A stretch of 64,000 bases of DNA from Streptomyces sp. CB00455 (GTDB lineage Bacteria; Actinomycetota; Actinomycetes; Streptomycetales; Streptomycetaceae). Below the pieces are notes generated by a model. It made no database searches and was not told the DNA's origin. It saw only the letters and a program-made list of their open reading frames with translations. This document shows, piece after piece, positions 16,234 to 24,659 of the stretch. Both the position numbers and the translations under genes were made by a program. The stretch is taken from contig NZ_LIVQ01000005.1 of assembly GCF_001905445.1 (NCBI RefSeq), forward strand, positions 1 to 64,000, written 5' to 3'. The first letter of the stretch is position 1. Each line of letters starts with the position of its first letter.

Positions 16234-16824
16234 ATGCGTATGCGTTCTTGGAAGTTCCGTACAGGTCTCGTCGTCTCTACGGCTCTGATCGGCGCCGGCG
16301 CCATGGTGCCCGCCGCCACGGCGGCCCCGTCGGCGGCGCCGCACAGCCACACCGCGCCTTCGTCCGGCGGCCGGCACCACGGCCCGGCGCAGCCCGCCGG
16401 CGGGGACGGCCGGACGGCCGGGGCCCGCTTCGCCGGCAGCTCGGTCTTCGGCAGCGTGAAGGTGGGCAACGACAGCGTCCGCATCGGTGACCGGGTCTGC
16501 GCCGGCAACTGCACCGGGTCGGTCAACGGGACCAACGGCAGTGGCGGCGGGATCTGCGCCGGGCTGTGCAGCGGCAGCGCCAACGGGGGCAACGGCACCG
16601 ACGGCGGGCCCGGCGGCAACGGAACCAAGGGCGGCAACGGCGGGATATGCGCCGGAGTGTGCGACGGCAGCGCCAACGGGGGCAACGGCGGCAACGGCGG
16701 GGCCGCGCCAGCCGGGGGCGACGGCGGCAACGGCGGCCGGGGTGGCAACGGCGGGATCTGCGTCGGCACCGGCTGCGAGACCAGCGGCGCGGGCGGTCGC
16801 GGCGGCAACGGCGGGGCCGGCTGA
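16234..16824 (+). CDS. Secreted Gly/Asn-rich protein with CxxxC repeats
   Basis: 196 residues, ATG 16234 with GGGAGA upstream. A signal peptide (about 1-31, core TGLVVSTALIGAGAMVPA, cleavage ATA-AP) precedes a His/Gly linker, then repeats of the form xCAGxCxGSxNGGNG: VCAGNCTGS, ICAGLCSGS, ICAGVCDGS and a variant ICVGTGCET. Eight cysteines in four pairs suggest disulphide-stapled turns or metal binding between flexible Gly-Asn segments. It is the third Gly-rich exported protein in a row and lies just upstream of a Ser/Thr kinase gene. Confidence 0.75.
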   Translation: MRMRSWKFRTGLVVSTALIGAGAMVPAATAAPSAAPHSHTAPSSGGRHHGPAQPAGGDGRTAGARFAGSSVFGSVKVGNDSVRIGDRVCAGNCTGSVNGTNGSGGGICAGLCSGSANGGNGTDGGPGGNGTKGGNGGICAGVCDGSANGGNGGNGGAAPAGGDGGNGGRGGNGGICVGTGCETSGAGGRGGNGGAG

Positions 16825-17032
16825 CCCGCACCAGCCGCTCCCGACCCACCCGCCCCCGACCCACCCGCTCGCGGCCCGAGCCGGCCCGATCCCGACCTGC
16901 TCCCCCACCGGTGACCCACCGGTGACCCACCGGCCGGCCCCCACCCGTCCGAGCGCGCCCCCCCAGCGGGTCGCGCTCGGACGGGCACTCCCGTGGATCA
17001 CTGGATAGACTTTCGATCGTGGAAGGCGTCTG

Positions 17033-18049
17033 ATGGGCACGCCATCGAACCAGGGCCTGTACACGGGCGGCCCCTCCGGCCTGATCGGGAAGCAGATCGC
17101 GGGCTACCGGGTCGAGCGCCTGATCGGCCACGGTGGCATGGCCGTCGTCTACTGCGCGCAGGACCTGCGCCTGGACCGCACGGTCGCACTCAAGCTGATC
17201 GCCCCGGAACGGGCCCGCGACGACACCTTCCGGCGCCGCTTCACCCACGAGTCGCGCGTGGCTGCGAAGATCGACCACCCGCACATCGTGCCGATCTTCG
17301 AAGCCGGCGAGACGGACGGCGTCCTGTACATCGCCATGCGCTACGTCCCGGGGCTGGACCTGCGGGGGCTGCTGGACCGGGACGGTCCGCTCCCCGTCGC
17401 GACGGCCCTGCGGATCGCGGCCCAGGTGGCCTCCGCACTCGACGCGGCCCACGAGCACGATCTGGTGCACCGGGACGTCAAGCCCGGCAACATCCTGGTC
17501 GCCGCGGGCACCGACAGCGACCACCCCGAACACGTCTACCTTACGGACTTCGGACTGACGAAGAAATCGCTGTCGCTGTCGGGGTTCACCACGGCGGGCG
17601 AGTTCGTCGGCACCCTCGACTACATGGCGCCGGAACAGATCACCGGCCGGCCGGTGGACGGCAGGTGCGACCTCTACAGCCTCGCCTGTGTCGTCTATGA
17701 AACCCTCGCCGGCGCGCCGCCCTTCCAGCGCGAGGAGGACGTGGCGCTGCTGTGGGCGCACCAGTACGACCAGCCGCCGGCCCTCACCGAGAAGCGGCCG
17801 GAGATCGCGCCCGCCGCCGACGGCGTCCTGGCGAAGGCCCTGGCGAAGGTCCCCGAGGACCGTTACGGCTCGTGCCTGGAATTCGTGGCGGCGCTGCGCG
17901 CCGCGACGGGGAACGGCGCGGCCGGGCGGGCCGGTGCGCCCCGGCAGGGGGACCACCGGGCTCCCGGCGTGCCGCAGGACACCGTCCCGCCGCCCGAGCC
18001 GCCGGCCTGGGCCCGAGCGGTCTTCGGAGGCGAGCCCGGACGGACGTAG
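17033..18049 (+). CDS. Soluble Ser/Thr protein kinase
   Basis: 338 residues with a complete Hanks-type domain and no membrane segment. Glycine loop GHGGMA (32-37), Lys54 in ALKL, HRDVKPGN with HRD at 146-148, DFG at 172-174, and an APEQ-type P+1 region (YMAPEQ). It ends in a short Pro/Gly-rich tail without sensor. GGAAGG lies about 7 bases before ATG 17033. It is 208 bases downstream of the secreted Gly/Cys-rich gene and ends at its own terminator; no operon partner is evident. Its substrates are unknown. Confidence 0.92.
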   Translation: MGTPSNQGLYTGGPSGLIGKQIAGYRVERLIGHGGMAVVYCAQDLRLDRTVALKLIAPERARDDTFRRRFTHESRVAAKIDHPHIVPIFEAGETDGVLYIAMRYVPGLDLRGLLDRDGPLPVATALRIAAQVASALDAAHEHDLVHRDVKPGNILVAAGTDSDHPEHVYLTDFGLTKKSLSLSGFTTAGEFVGTLDYMAPEQITGRPVDGRCDLYSLACVVYETLAGAPPFQREEDVALLWAHQYDQPPALTEKRPEIAPAADGVLAKALAKVPEDRYGSCLEFVAALRAATGNGAAGRAGAPRQGDHRAPGVPQDTVPPPEPPAWARAVFGGEPGRT

Positions 18050-18050
18050 A

Positions 18051-18081
18051 CCACCCCGCCCGCTCGTGGCGGACGGGGTGG
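18051..18081. terminator. Terminator hairpin between kinase and LuxR gene
   Basis: Arms CCACCCCG and CGGGGTGG around a GC-rich 15-base centre that pairs further (CCGC/GCGG). It lies between convergent genes ending at 18049 and 18117. Confidence 0.6.
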
Positions 18082-18116
18082 TGTGGGCGGCGGGGCGCCT
18101 GCGGTGGGGTCGGGTG

Positions 18117-18347
18117 TCACAGTCCCATCGAGATGGCCAGTCGGGTCATTTCCGCCGTGTTGTTGATGCCCAGCTTGGCCCGGATGCGGCGGAGGTAGGC
18201 ATCGACCGTGTGCTTGGAGAGCCCCATGTGGCGCGCCGTCTGAAGATAGGTGCGCCCTGCGGCGATGTGTCGCAGTGCCTCCAGTTCGCGGGGGGCCAGG
18301 GCGGGTGCGGGGGCTTCGGCGTGCGGCGCGACGAGGGTGAGGCTCAT
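18117..18347 (-). CDS. Orphan LuxR-type HTH protein
   Basis: 76 residues, essentially only the LuxR/GerE DNA-binding domain: LAPRELEALRHIAAGRTYLQ, then TARHMGLSKHTVDAYLRRIR, AKLGINNTAEM. There is no receiver or ligand domain, so any regulation must come from expression level or a partner. The small size resembles short developmental regulators in Streptomyces, but the name cannot be fixed. It lies downstream of and on the same strand as the PP2C gene, 214 bases away. Confidence 0.85.
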   Translation of the reverse strand: MSLTLVAPHAEAPAPALAPRELEALRHIAAGRTYLQTARHMGLSKHTVDAYLRRIRAKLGINNTAEMTRLAISMGL

Positions 18348-18561
18348 GGGATTACCTCCGACGAATCGGTTCGGTCATCACTGCTCACATCCTCGGAAGC
18401 AGGGGACATATAGCTGAATGTCGCTATTTGTCCCTGCTGAAAAGCGTGCTCGCGTGACTTCATGACCGTGTCCGCCGACTGTCACAGGCGCGTCACAGGC
18501 GGGGCTTCCCCGGAGTCGCGAGGTGTGCCGCGACGCGCTGCGGTGCCCGTGCCGGGCGCCG

Positions 18562-21012
18562 TCAGAACCCGGCGAGAGACTGCTCGGCCCAGATGGTCTT
18601 GCCGATGGGGGCGTGCCGGGTGCCCCAGCGCTGGGCGAGCTGGGCGATCAGCAGCAGGCCCCGCCCGTTCTCGTCGAAGATCCGGGCACGCCGCATGTGC
18701 GGTGCGGTGTTGCTGGCGTCGGAGACTTCGCAGATCAGCGTGCTGCTCTGGTGGATCAGGCGCAGCTGGATGGGCGGCCGGCCGTAGCGGATCGCGTTGG
18801 TGACCAGTTCGCTGACCAGGAGCTCGGTGACGAAGGCCGCCTCCTCCAGTCCCCACGCCGTCAGCTGCTCGGTTGCATTGCGCCGGGCCTGGGCGACGAC
18901 GGAGGGGTCGGAGGAAAGGTCCCAGACGACGACCTGGTCGGTGTGCAGGGCCCGGGTCCGGGCCACGAGCAGGGCGACGTCGTCCTCCGGGGGGTGGGTG
19001 AGCATGGCCGTCAGTACCCGGTCGCAGACGGTGTCCAGTGTGGAAGCGGGACGGGCGAGGGCCGCGAACATGCTGTCCAGGGCGTCGTCGATGTCGTGGT
19101 CGCGGACCTGGAGGAGGCCGTCGGTGTAGAGGGCGAGGATGCTGCCTTCCGGCAGTTCGACGTCGACGGTCTCGAAGGGGAGGCCGCCCAGGCCGAGGGG
19201 CGGCCCCGCGGGGACGTCGAGGAGGTACACGGTGCCCTCCGGTGAGACCACGGCGGGCGGCGGGTGGCCCGCCCGGGCGACGGTGCAGCCGCGGGTCACG
19301 GGGTCGTAGACCACGTACAGGCAGGTGGTGCCGATGCCGGCGGCGGCGTCCCCGCCCGCCTCCTGGTCCGCGTCGTCCGCGGACAGGTGGATTATGAGGT
19401 CGTCGAGGTGGGTCAGGAGCTCGTCCGGCGGCAGGTCCACATCGGCCAGGGTGCGTACGGCGGTGCGCAGCCGGCCCATGGTGGCGGCGGCGCGCATGCC
19501 GTGGCCGACGACGTCTCCGACGACCAGGGCCACTCGCGCGCCGGACAGCTGGATCACGTCGAACCAGTCGCCGCCCACGCCGGCCGCGTTGCCGGCGGGC
19601 AGGTAGCGGGAGGCGATCTCCAGCGCGGCGTAGTCGGGCAGGGTGTGCGGGAGCAGGCTGCGTTGCAGCGTCATGGTGCTGGTGTGCTCCCGGGTGTAGC
19701 GGCGGGCGTGGTGGACGCCGACGGCCGCTCTGGTCGTGAGTTCCTCGGCCAGCCACAGGTCCTCCGGCCGGAAGGGCTCCCGGCCCTGGCGGCGGCCGAA
19801 GAGGGCCAGGCCGAGGGTCGTACCGCCGGCGCGCAGGGGCACCACCATCATCGAGGGCAGTCCGAACGCGCCGATCCAGGCGGCTCCGGGGTCCTCGGTC
19901 ATCCACCGGCCGACGGACGGGTCACCCGCTGCGTAGACGGCGCCCCGTCCCGCGGCCAGACACGCGACGGGGGGCGTCAGCGGCGGATAGACGACCGTGT
20001 CGCCGATGGCGGGCTGGGCGTGCGGGCCTTCTTCGAGGACCGACCGCACGGCGGTACGGCTCGCGGTGACGGGCCCCGCCACCGGGCCGGCGGACGTTGC
20101 GCCGGCGCGCGGAGGAGGTTCCAGCAGGTCGACGACGGCGAAGTCGGCGAGCCGGGGGACGGCGGCGTCGGCCAGCTCCCGGGCGGTGCGGTCGCTGTCC
20201 AGGGTGGTGCCGATGCGGGAGCCCGCGACACCCGGCAGGAGCGTGCGGCGTCGGTCGCCGTCCGTTCCCGTCCTGTCGTGCGCGGCCAGGTACACGGCGC
20301 GTACGCGGCCGTCCGGATCGTGCAGGGGGGCCAGCGCGGCCGCCCAGGCGTGCTCCGTGTCCGCCCCGGTGCGGCGGAGGAAGGCGTCCGTGTACTGGGG
20401 CTCACCGGTTTCCAGGGCCAGGCGCATCCTGCGCTCGGTCTCATCGCTCACCGGGTCCGGCACGATCTCCGGCAGGCGCAGCCCGCGCATCTCGCTCTCG
20501 GTGAGGGAGAGCGTGCGCTCCATGCCGGCGTTCGCCCGCAGAAGTCGCAGGTCCGCGTCGAAGATCGCCAGGAAACAGGGGGACTGGGTGAACGCCCATC
20601 CCTCCAGCAGTTCGCCCCAGGGCGGGCCGGGCTCGCCCGCGGTGGCGGGCACCGGGGGCACCGCTGACACGACGGTCCACTTGGCGGTGCCGCCGGTGGA
20701 GGTCCAGCGGTGGGCGAGCAGTGCCTGGTCCAGCCGCCGGCCGTCCTGGTGGCGCAGCGCGAGGGTGCCGCTCCAGCGCTGCTGGCCGGGCGCGACCGTC
20801 TGCGGGGCGGCGCCGAGGCCGTCGGCCAGCAGGCGGGCGGCGGGCAGTCCCACGACTTCGGCGGGCGCGTAACCGAGCAGTCGGCGGGCGTCGTCGCTCC
20901 ACTCCGTCACGATGCCCTGCTCGCTGATGGTGGCCGTGGCCGTGTACGCCGGTTCGGGGGAAGCGTTCGTCTCCCCCGGCCGCTCACCGGGGAAGGTGGG
21001 AAGGTGCTCCAT
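18562..21012 (-). CDS. PAS-PAS-GAF-SpoIIE phosphatase with C-terminal anti-sigma ATPase domain
   Basis: 816 residues. Order: PAS (about 25-135, LLGYAPAEVVGLPA), second PAS (about 150-255), GAF (about 275-430), SpoIIE/PP2C phosphatase (about 455-680) with GGDWFDV, LVVGDVVGHGM and DGLLQVRD metal-site motifs, then an RsbW-like HATPase (about 690-810, LLVSELVTNAIRYG and ENGRGLLLIAQLAQRWG). Such fusions act in partner switching: the phosphatase dephosphorylates STAS antagonists and the ATPase domain can phosphorylate or bind them. Both catalytic parts look intact. The MITE-like element sits 20 bases before its ATG, so it may affect the promoter. Confidence 0.92.
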   Translation of the reverse strand: MEHLPTFPGERPGETNASPEPAYTATATISEQGIVTEWSDDARRLLGYAPAEVVGLPAARLLADGLGAAPQTVAPGQQRWSGTLALRHQDGRRLDQALLAHRWTSTGGTAKWTVVSAVPPVPATAGEPGPPWGELLEGWAFTQSPCFLAIFDADLRLLRANAGMERTLSLTESEMRGLRLPEIVPDPVSDETERRMRLALETGEPQYTDAFLRRTGADTEHAWAAALAPLHDPDGRVRAVYLAAHDRTGTDGDRRRTLLPGVAGSRIGTTLDSDRTARELADAAVPRLADFAVVDLLEPPPRAGATSAGPVAGPVTASRTAVRSVLEEGPHAQPAIGDTVVYPPLTPPVACLAAGRGAVYAAGDPSVGRWMTEDPGAAWIGAFGLPSMMVVPLRAGGTTLGLALFGRRQGREPFRPEDLWLAEELTTRAAVGVHHARRYTREHTSTMTLQRSLLPHTLPDYAALEIASRYLPAGNAAGVGGDWFDVIQLSGARVALVVGDVVGHGMRAAATMGRLRTAVRTLADVDLPPDELLTHLDDLIIHLSADDADQEAGGDAAAGIGTTCLYVVYDPVTRGCTVARAGHPPPAVVSPEGTVYLLDVPAGPPLGLGGLPFETVDVELPEGSILALYTDGLLQVRDHDIDDALDSMFAALARPASTLDTVCDRVLTAMLTHPPEDDVALLVARTRALHTDQVVVWDLSSDPSVVAQARRNATEQLTAWGLEEAAFVTELLVSELVTNAIRYGRPPIQLRLIHQSSTLICEVSDASNTAPHMRRARIFDENGRGLLLIAQLAQRWGTRHAPIGKTIWAEQSLAGF

Positions 21013-21032
21013 CGCCGCTCATCTCGCCCTCG

Positions 21033-21197
21033 CTAGTGCTGTGGCCGGGAAGGTTTGCCGGGTCGCGGTGTCCGGTGCGGTGCATCGCAAGGCGGAGGGC
21101 CGCGACTCGTACTGGACGTACCGTCGTAGTCCGACAACGCGGCGAGGTGCCGTGCCGGGCGCCGCGACACGGTGAGCCTTCCCGGTCACAGCACTAG
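21033..21197. mobile_element. MITE-like inverted-repeat element (165 bp)
   Basis: Both ends read CTAGTGCTGTGRCCGGGAAGG inward, followed by imperfectly matching sequence through about 48 bases (GTCGCGG, CCGGYGCGG). It has no coding capacity. It lies between the divergent starts of the PP2C gene and other sequence, and a related single end occurs at 56036-56083. Non-autonomous miniature element is the best reading; the mobilising transposase is not in the window. Confidence 0.65.
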
Positions 21198-21604
21198 CTC
21201 CTCCGCCGCTGTCCCACGGCAACCTGCACGGGCAGGGGCTCCACTGACAAGCATCATCCGGCGGGGCGGGTAGCACCAACGCAGTGACGTCGCGGCCGAC
21301 CGCCGGAGCGCCGCGCCCTCCCCGGCCCCACCGGCGCCGCGGGCACCGCGGGCGGGCCCCCGGGGACGCGGGCGCCCTCCCGCGGGGGCCTCTGCCCTCG
21401 GGGACGGCGGCCGGTGCGGACGGGCGGACGGGCGGACGGGGCGCTACGAGCGGGTTCCGGCGGTGACACCGGCCGAGCGGGTACCGGGCGGGCGCGTGCC
21501 CCCGGAGCGGGTGCCCCCGCAGCGGGTGCCGCAGGAGGAACTGAGTGCCGCCGGAGCGGGCGCCGGGGGCGGGTGCCGGGAGGCCGGGTGACGGGTGCCG
21601 GGGA
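21198..21604. other. Intergenic low-complexity region
   Basis: About 400 bases with no supported gene. The right part (about 21465-21600) holds degenerate short repeats of GAGCGGGTGCC type. It follows the stop of the leftward permease gene. Confidence 0.5.
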
Positions 21605-23137
21605 TCAGACGATGCCCTCGGCGATCTCCGCCTGTTCCCGGGCGTTTCCATAGGCCGACGGGGTCCCGTAGGAGCGGCGCGCGACGGCCCACCACACGCT
21701 GGCCAGGACCAGGACCACCGCCAGGGCGATCACTGCGTAGTTCATCGAGTCGATCGTGACCGGGGACTTCTGCGGCAGGCAGAACAGTACGGTGACGACC
21801 GCCACCCACACGACGGCGATCCAGCCGATCGGCTTGCTCCAGCGGCCCAGGCTCCACGGGCCGGGCTCGAACCGGTCGCCGGCGCGCAGCCGCAGATAGA
21901 TCGGGATGGCGTAGGCCGGGGTGATGCCGATGACGTTGATGGCGGTCACGGCCCCGTACGCGGTGGCGGAGTAGAGCGAGGGCAGGGCGAGCACGCCGGC
22001 GACGACGACCGAGAGCCACACCGCGGGGACCGGCGTCTGGGTGCGGCCGCTGACCTTGCGCCACAGCGCGGAGCCGGGGAGGGCGTTGTCCCGGCTGAAC
22101 GCGAAGACCATCCGGCTCGCGGCGGCCACTTCGGCGTTGCCGCAGAAGAGCTGCGCGACGATGACCACGAGGAGCAGGGCGGTGGCGCCGCCGGATCCGA
22201 GGGCGTCGAGGAAGATCTGGGCGGGCGGGACACCGGTGGCGCTGCCCTGGACGGCCGCGTAGTCCTGGATGGCGAAGGTGAGCCCGGCGAGCAGGGCGAA
22301 TCCGGCGATCCAGGAGACCCAGATGGCCCGGACGATTCCCTTGGCGGCGGAGACGGAGGCGTTCGAGGTCTCCTCCGAGAGGTGCGCGGAGGCGTCGTAG
22401 CCGGAGAACGTGTACTGGGCGAGCAGCAGGCCGACCGCCGCCACGTAGAACGGGTTGGCCCAGCCGGTGTCGTTGACGAATTCGGTGAAGACGAACGAGG
22501 GCGACTGGTGGTGGTCGGGGACGAAGGCCAGGGCGCCGACGATGAGCGCGACCCCGCCGAGGTGCCACCAGACGCTGATGGAGTTGAGCACGCTGACGAG
22601 GCGGACCCCGAAGAGGTTGAGCGCGGCGTGCAGCAGCAGGATGCACAGGAAGATCAGGAACGTGGAGCCGGAGGTGGGCACGAAGCCGAACTGGAGGTTG
22701 AGGAAGGCGCCGGTGAAGAGGGCGGCGCCGTAGTCGATCCCGGCGATGGCGCCGAGCAGGCCGAGCAGGTTCAGCCAGCCGGTGTACCAGCCCCAGCGGC
22801 GGCCGCCGAGCCGGTCGGCCATGTAGTAGAGCGCTCCGGAGGTGGGGTAGGCGCTGGTCACCTCGGCCAGGGCGAGACCGACGCACAGGACGAACAGGCC
22901 GACGCCGACCCAGCCCCACAGCATCACGGCCGGGCCACCGGTGCCCAGGCCGAAGCCGTACAGGGTCATGCAGCCGGAGAGGACGGATATGACGGAGAAG
23001 CTGATGGCGAAGTTCCCGAAGCCGCCCATGCGGCGTGCGAGGACGGGCTGGTAACCCAGTTCTCTGAGCCGTTCCTCCTCGTCCTGCGGGCGTGGGGCGT
23101 TGCCGCCCTGGCGAGCTGCCCATGCGGTTCGGGACAC
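21605..23137 (-). CDS. APC-superfamily amino acid permease
   Basis: 510 residues with about 12 membrane helices. GTG 23137 is chosen because GGAGG lies 7 bases upstream. The cytosolic N-terminus (ERLRELGYQPVLARRMGGFG) and helix 1 (NFAISFSVISVLSGCMTLYG) are typical of the BAT1/GABA-permease-like branch, as are SAYPTSGALYYMADRLGG and FSGYDASAHLSEET. It should import an amino acid or amine by proton symport; the substrate cannot be told. The next gene on the same strand (23263-24243) lies upstream with a 125-base gap. Confidence 0.9.
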   Translation of the reverse strand: MSRTAWAARQGGNAPRPQDEEERLRELGYQPVLARRMGGFGNFAISFSVISVLSGCMTLYGFGLGTGGPAVMLWGWVGVGLFVLCVGLALAEVTSAYPTSGALYYMADRLGGRRWGWYTGWLNLLGLLGAIAGIDYGAALFTGAFLNLQFGFVPTSGSTFLIFLCILLLHAALNLFGVRLVSVLNSISVWWHLGGVALIVGALAFVPDHHQSPSFVFTEFVNDTGWANPFYVAAVGLLLAQYTFSGYDASAHLSEETSNASVSAAKGIVRAIWVSWIAGFALLAGLTFAIQDYAAVQGSATGVPPAQIFLDALGSGGATALLLVVIVAQLFCGNAEVAAASRMVFAFSRDNALPGSALWRKVSGRTQTPVPAVWLSVVVAGVLALPSLYSATAYGAVTAINVIGITPAYAIPIYLRLRAGDRFEPGPWSLGRWSKPIGWIAVVWVAVVTVLFCLPQKSPVTIDSMNYAVIALAVVLVLASVWWAVARRSYGTPSAYGNAREQAEIAEGIV

Positions 23138-23262
23138 GACGGTACCTCCGGGGGGTGGTGGAGCACGGGGACGGTGGCGCGGGGGGGTGTGCGAACGGGG
23201 GCGAGGTCCGGGGCCTTGCGCGCGGGCGGCCGGGGAGCGCCGCCCGGGACGGGCCGGGAAGG

Positions 23263-24243
23263 TCAGTTCCGGCCCGCCAGGCTGCGGGACCTGGCCTCCA
23301 GGAACACCTCCTCGGCCAGCGCCTGGTCGGCCGGGGCGCGGGTCCGGTAGGCCCACGGCAGTGTCGTCCAGTAGCGGCCGATCGTGTCGAAGACCTGCGC
23401 GGCCTCGTCGAACTGGTGGGCTCCCCACAGGGCGTGGGCGAGGTGGTTCAGATCGAGGGGGGAGGCGTGCCGGGGGTCGGCGAGGCGGAACCACGCGTCC
23501 AGGGCGCGGGTGGCGTCGCGGAGGGCGTCCTCGGCGATCCAGTGCAGGTCGAGGGCTTTCTCCTGGCCGCGCCCCCGGCGGTAGCGTTCGACCCGGAGGT
23601 AGAGCGGCAGGACGTGGACGGCCGAGCCGGCCGGGGCGGATCCGGCGGCCCAGTGCACGAAGTTGGCCGCCTCGGAGAGCGGTCCGGGTGCGCCCGCGTA
23701 CACGAACTGGAGCATCCGGTGGTAGGCCTCGCGGTTGTGCGGGTCGCGCTTGTCGGCTTCGGCGAGGATGCCCCAGGGCCCGGGGGGCAGCATCGGGCCG
23801 GGGGGCGGGAGCCGGTGCTCGTCCAGCCGCCGGTCGTCGTCGAGGAGGGCGAGGGCGAGCAGGCAGACCCAGGGCACGGGGTCGGCCGGGCTGGTGCGGG
23901 CGGCGTCCCGGCAGGCCTGCCAGGCCTCCTGCCACAACTCGTGGGTGCGGGGATGTCCGGCGCGGTGGGCTCGGACGGCCCGTTCGACGACGACACGGGT
24001 GTGCATCACGGTCGCCGCGACGCTGTGCGGTTCCTCGTTCCGCCACGCCTGGACCACGTCGGATCCTGCGGCGACCGCGGCGAGGACCTGGGTGCGCTGG
24101 GTCCACAGCCCCCAGTGTTCGGTCCGGTCGAGCAACTGCGCCATCGACACCCAGCGGCCCGTGCGCAGGTCCTGGACCGCGACGCGCAGCTCGTTGTCGT
24201 GGCCGGCCGGGTGGTAGACGGGCCGGAAGTCGGCGCCCGCCAT
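23263..24243 (-). CDS. Hypothetical protein (helical, TPR-like)
   Basis: About 326 residues from ATG 24243; GTG 24246 is equally possible, with GGGGACGAG just upstream. The sequence is soluble and rich in Ala, Arg and Trp, with helical repeats of the sort found in TPR-like proteins (ALWGAHQFDEAAQVFDTIG near the C-terminus; PADPVPWVCLLALALLDDD in the middle). I recognise it only as a family common in Streptomyces without assigned function. It may form a unit with the downstream permease. Confidence 0.7.
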   Translation of the reverse strand: MAGADFRPVYHPAGHDNELRVAVQDLRTGRWVSMAQLLDRTEHWGLWTQRTQVLAAVAAGSDVVQAWRNEEPHSVAATVMHTRVVVERAVRAHRAGHPRTHELWQEAWQACRDAARTSPADPVPWVCLLALALLDDDRRLDEHRLPPPGPMLPPGPWGILAEADKRDPHNREAYHRMLQFVYAGAPGPLSEAANFVHWAAGSAPAGSAVHVLPLYLRVERYRRGRGQEKALDLHWIAEDALRDATRALDAWFRLADPRHASPLDLNHLAHALWGAHQFDEAAQVFDTIGRYWTTLPWAYRTRAPADQALAEEVFLEARSRSLAGRN

Positions 24244-24659
24244 CACCTCGTCCCCGTCGACGGGCGCGAGCAGCCGGGGCGGGCGCGTCCTGCGGTGGTC
24301 GTGGTCATCAGTCCTCGGATCGCGTGGGGGTGGGTCCGTCCGGCGTCCGGCTGCCGCGCTGCAGCCGTGCCGCGCCGGGGACGCGCGGGCCGCGCGTGGA
24401 CCGCGTGCCCGGAAATCCCCGCCGTCGACCCGCGGTCGGCGTCCTTCCCGTTGATCGGCGATCACTATAGAGCGACTCGGGGCATCCGCATCCGGATTCT
24501 CTTTCGAACGCAAGTAACAAGCCACCAGCGCCATATGACTTGGCGTCAATGCATCGGGTCCGGTTCCGGTGATCTTGACGCGCGGCGTTCGCTGGTGGAG
24601 GCTTCCGAGCGGACATCGGCAGGACGACCCAGCATGCGGACACCAGGGACGGAGTGGTG
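24244..24659. promoter_or_regulatory. Divergent control region of the glycerol operon
   Basis: About 415 bases without a gene. A 13-bp palindrome TGATC-GGC-GATCA (24452-24464) overlaps a -10-like TATAGT read leftward, and a TGAC-N5-GTCA repeat is at 24536-24548 on the side of the kinase gene. Either could be an operator; no regulator gene (GylR-like or DeoR-like) is adjacent. Confidence 0.4.

Noticed and set aside
18540..18565. Third copy of the MITE-like repeat (GTGCCGGGCGCCG core)
   Set aside because: Match is limited to about 15 GC-rich bases without the CTAGTGCTGTG tip; likely chance.
21545..23350. Rightward 601-codon open frame
   Set aside because: It lies antisense to the APC permease, whose helices and ribosome site are clear. 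Its Asp/Glu/Gly-rich product is the usual antisense shadow of a GC-rich gene.
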